Shown piece by piece: positions 30,728-33,240 of a DNA stretch of 33,240 nucleotides. Origin of the DNA: Nitrososphaeria archaeon (GTDB lineage Archaea; Thermoproteota; Nitrososphaeria; Nitrososphaerales; Nitrosopumilaceae); the NCBI GenBank assembly GCA_010028495.1, contig RHCX01000008.1:1-33240 (forward strand), given 5' to 3'. Position 1 is the first letter of the stretch; the number at the start of each line of letters is the position of its first letter. Position numbers and translations under genes: made by a program. Under the pieces are notes generated by a model. It did not search any database, was not told the origin of the DNA, and saw only the letters and a program-made list of their open reading frames with translations.

Positions 30728-31669
30728 TTATTCTGGATGCTTTTTGGCGTGCAAAAACGACGCAAGTATTGCAATTCCCAAAATTCCCATCACTACACCT
30801 AATGACACTACGGTTGGAATATCGACGATTTTGGATATCATCATCTTTACTCCAATGAACATCAAAATAGCAATCAACCCCGGTTTTAGATAATGGAATT
30901 TTTCCATCACGCCAGCTAGCAGAAAATACAAGCTTCTAAGGCCAAGTATAGCAAAGACGTTTGATGTTATTACAATGAACGGATCGGTTGTGATTGCCAA
31001 AACCGCAGGTATAGAATCCAGTGCAAACAATAGATCGGTGAACTCGATTATCACCAGTGCGACTAGTAACGGGGTTGCGTATTTTATTCCGTCTTTGATG
31101 AGAAAGAATTTTGGGTCCTGAATGTTCAGCTCGACTGGCATTATTTTTTTGAGTGCGCGGACTGCAATGTTTTTCTCTACTTCTATTTTCTTTTCCTCTC
31201 TTTGGATGAGCATTCGAAGGGCAGTAAATATCAAAAATGCACCAAACAAGTAGATCATCCAATCAAATTCCTCCAAAAGGTGCGCACCGCCCATTATTAG
31301 CGGAACCCTCATCGCAATTGCGCCCAAAATTCCCATTGATAGCACCCTGTGCTGGAACTTGTGTGGAATGTTCAGCGATGTAAATATCAGCAAAAAGACA
31401 AACATGTTATCAACTGATAGTGATTTTTCCAGGGCATAGCCCGTGACAAACTCCGTCAGCTTTTGCTGCCCCATATCGACATAGATTATTCCTGCAAATA
31501 TCCCTGCCAGAGAAATCCAGACGATGGTCCACCGTAAGGCTGCCTTGAATGGAGGAACTTCTTTGTGTGAGTCTTTTTTGCGAAGCTTTGAAAATACCCC
31601 TAGATCAATTGCCAGAGATACTCCAACAAATATTGAAAATATTGTCCAAAGAGCAAAAACGTCGTTCAT
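30728..31669 (-). CDS. TerC/Alx family integral membrane protein
   Basis: A 313-residue protein with about eight to nine membrane helices. Family motifs are seen: SLAIDLGVF at the start, LEKSLSVDNMFVFLLIF, and FTDLLFALDSIPAVLAITTDPFIVITSNVFAILGLRSLYFLL. The acidic residues in these helices are thought to bind metal ions. Relatives are linked to tellurite resistance and to manganese export or metal loading. The middle loop (REEKKIEVEKNIAVRALKKIM) is cytoplasmic and charged. No partner gene for tellurite resistance is near, so a metal-homeostasis role is more likely (inference). Confidence 0.93.
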   Translation of the reverse strand: MNDVFALWTIFSIFVGVSLAIDLGVFSKLRKKDSHKEVPPFKAALRWTIVWISLAGIFAGIIYVDMGQQKLTEFVTGYALEKSLSVDNMFVFLLIFTSLNIPHKFQHRVLSMGILGAIAMRVPLIMGGAHLLEEFDWMIYLFGAFLIFTALRMLIQREEKKIEVEKNIAVRALKKIMPVELNIQDPKFFLIKDGIKYATPLLVALVIIEFTDLLFALDSIPAVLAITTDPFIVITSNVFAILGLRSLYFLLAGVMEKFHYLKPGLIAILMFIGVKMMISKIVDIPTVVSLGVVMGILGIAILASFLHAKKHPE

Positions 31670-31706
31670 TTATCATTCATGGCAGATATTACACGCATAA
31701 TATACT

Positions 31707-31838
31707 TTAGAGTGCTTTCATTGATTTTTGGAAAAGCATTGATGTTTTGAAATGAGACTCTAATTCATCTTGTTTTTTTGAAGACTCCATCTGAATTCGT
31801 CCCCGTCTGTATGGGTCGTTTAGGTCTCTAACGCACAT
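31707..31838 (-). CDS. 43-residue basic ORF with its own TATA box
   Basis: An ORF below the ORF-track limit, ATG 31838 to TAA 31707. The protein (MCVRDLNDPYRRGRIQMESSKKQDEL..., 43 residues) is basic and mostly helical with no family recognised. The support is the promoter: TTATAG on the minus strand puts its TTATA (31860-31864) 26 nt before the ATG, the usual leaderless spacing in this window. It lies 31 bases after the stop of the histidine kinase. The region 31670-31706 between it and the TerC-family gene shows nothing else. Confidence 0.4.
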   Translation of the reverse strand: MCVRDLNDPYRRGRIQMESSKKQDELESHFKTSMLFQKSMKAL

Positions 31839-31859
31839 AATACTATCTGGTTGATACAC

Positions 31860-31864
31860 TATAA
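31860..31864 (-). promoter_or_regulatory. TATA box of the 43-aa ORF
   Basis: TTATA on the minus strand, 26 nt upstream of ATG 31838, directly after the stop codon of the membrane kinase. See that ORF. Confidence 0.35.
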
Positions 31865-31869
31865 GAATC

Positions 31870-33240
31870 CTAGATCCTGGGCAGGCTCATAGTAAATGTC
31901 GTAGGCTTGTTTTTGGCAGATATTGTTCCACCGTGCTGTTCAATGATGTTTTTGCAGCTTGGTAGGCCGAGGCCTGTTCCTTGCTGCTTTGTTGTAAATA
32001 ACGGCTCAAAGATGTTATCGAGTAAGTTGTCAGGTATGCCTGGCCCGCTGTCAATTACTTCTATAACGACGTGTTTTGTATAGCCAGTGATTTTTACAGA
32101 CACTGTTCCTTCCCCTTCCATTGCTTGAATTGCGTTCAGTATGAGATTTGAAAATACCGTTCTTAGTTTGACATCATCGCAGTCGATTTTTTCATCGTTT
32201 TGCGGTAATTCTATCTTGATTCCCTTGGGGATTTCCATATCAGATATTGATGAGGTTATGATTTCTTTAAGCGAGAATATGCGTTTTTCAAGGGGGGTTG
32301 TGCGCACAAAGTCTAGAACATCGTCTATTTGGTGCGAGATGCGCTGAATGGAAGTGTCCATTTTTGCAAAGTGATCCTTTAGTTTTTGGTCGCTTGTAGG
32401 ATACTGCAGTTTTATCAGATCAGAGACATTTTTTATTACAGATAACGGGTTTCTCAAGTCATGCGCAATTCTTGCAGACAACTCTCCGATTGCGCGGAGT
32501 TTTTCTGCCTTGAGTTTTTCTTGAGCAACTATAAGGTCGCGCTCTATCTGGAGAGAGTTCTTGAATGAGATCACCATTGCCTGGAGTTTTTGCCCGAGCT
32601 GGCCAATTTCGTCATTAGTTTTTGTCTGAAACTGCACGTCATAATCGCCTTTTGAGACACGATCTGCTGCTTTGTTTAGCGCATCAATAGGCCTCGATAT
32701 TGAGCGAGATATGAAATAGCCCAGCGCCACCCCGATTACAAGCAAGACTAGAATTCCAATGTAGAGTAGAACCTGCGTCTCTGACAACAAGGTTTTGATT
32801 TCGTCCAGCAGTTGATTGATTTCTCCGGTAGACATATCATCTGCGCGATCAAAGTCTTGCTCACTTTGTTTTGAATACTGCATTAGTGTTTCAGAATATG
32901 CGTTTTTTGCATTTTGATAATCTGTAGAATCCAGTAATGCGATTGCTTCACTTGGTTTTCCTTGTTTTGTCAACTCTAACGACTTGGCTTCCAGATTTTC
33001 AAGTGTGGTGTTTATCTCGGCAATTTTATCAAAGAGAATCTTTTCATTTTTTGGACTAGATGAGCATGCCTCGCTTATTATGGTATGCAGTTTTGGTTGG
33101 GTTTGAGAATAGACATCTAGCCATTTTTGATCAGATGTAAAGGCATAGTTACGAGCAGCCTGAGTTAGCACTTCATCATAATATCGCATCAGAGTGACAG
33201 AGTTGTCAAGGCGCGACATCATTTTGACATCCTCGATGCT
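31870..33240 (-). CDS. Membrane histidine kinase with HAMP domain (partial at N-terminus)
   Basis: The frame is open to the right edge (six more codons before the tracked ATG at 33222), so the N-terminus with a first membrane helix is probably outside the window. Numbering from 33222: residues 1-150 are a helical, probably extracytoplasmic sensor region; 151-171 a membrane helix (VLLYIGILVLLVIGVALGYFI); 172-222 HAMP (SRPIDALNKAADRVSKGDY); then a DHp domain with H254 (RIAHDLRNPLSVI) and an ATPase domain with NLILNAIQAM, VIDSGPGIP and TTKQQGTGLGL. The catalytic half is very like that of the soluble kinase at 17750, so the two are paralogues. No PAS domain. The helical sensor resembles the four-helix-bundle type; the ligand is unknown. 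Confidence 0.93.
   Translation of the reverse strand, partial: SIEDVKMMSRLDNSVTLMRYYDEVLTQAARNYAFTSDQKWLDVYSQTQPKLHTIISEACSSSPKNEKILFDKIAEINTTLENLEAKSLELTKQGKPSEAIALLDSTDYQNAKNAYSETLMQYSKQSEQDFDRADDMSTGEINQLLDEIKTLLSETQVLLYIGILVLLVIGVALGYFISRSISRPIDALNKAADRVSKGDYDVQFQTKTNDEIGQLGQKLQAMVISFKNSLQIERDLIVAQEKLKAEKLRAIGELSARIAHDLRNPLSVIKNVSDLIKLQYPTSDQKLKDHFAKMDTSIQRISHQIDDVLDFVRTTPLEKRIFSLKEIITSSISDMEIPKGIKIELPQNDEKIDCDDVKLRTVFSNLILNAIQAMEGEGTVSVKITGYTKHVVIEVIDSGPGIPDNLLDNIFEPLFTTKQQGTGLGLPSCKNIIEQHGGTISAKNKPTTFTMSLPRI

Overview
The window looks like chromosomal DNA of an ammonia-oxidising-type archaeon of the Nitrososphaerota (Thaumarchaeota), most likely a Nitrosopumilaceae relative. The evidence is an archaellin with a class III signal peptide, ribosomal protein L40e, archaeal-type IleRS, a membrane-anchored cupredoxin, and TATA boxes about 25-30 nt upstream of many start codons, as expected for leaderless mRNAs. 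TTG is used often as a start codon. No transposase, integrase, CRISPR array or confident tRNA/rRNA gene was found, so this is mainly a core-genome region with lineage-specific small genes. Species assignment is inference.

Layout. 1-8078: the end of a PaiB-like flavoprotein, a membrane-anchored unknown, and a nucleotide excision repair block (uvrB, uvrA, uvrC on +) with an archaellin gene inserted on the minus strand. uvrB is broken by two internal deletions that change the frame; uvrA and uvrC are intact. 8186-11826: a stand-alone Lrp/AsnC ligand-binding domain, a two-gene unit whose second product carries a HEPN-like Rx4H motif, a cupredoxin, a hemerythrin-like protein, a decayed YCII-like fragment and an MBL/beta-CASP RNA-processing-type nuclease. 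11827-12203 is non-coding.

12204-16442 is the most unusual part. A winged-helix regulator, a single-domain response regulator, a 51-aa DHp-like mini-protein without the phospho-accepting histidine (missed by the ORF track), an EamA transporter, an 8-TM sensor-like membrane protein and a spermidine-synthase-like enzyme lie together. Five copies of a 20-bp palindrome, consensus CATTTCCA-N4-TGGAAATG, sit in their promoters. This looks like a small local regulon that appears undescribed; its signal is unknown.

16540-18598: a second 8-TM paralogue, a small unknown protein, and a soluble histidine kinase whose N-terminus is four perfect 11-residue repeats. 18632-24801: purN, folD, 5-formyl-THF cyclo-ligase and purD (one-carbon and purine synthesis), interleaved with a cupin, a secreted/anchored protein, a 48-aa protein and an HtrA-type protease. 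A possible small structured RNA with its own TATA box lies between htrA and folD. 24881-33240: ileS, a 109-aa unknown, sucC-sucD, L40e, a TerC family protein, a 43-aa leaderless ORF, and a membrane HAMP histidine kinase that runs off the window.
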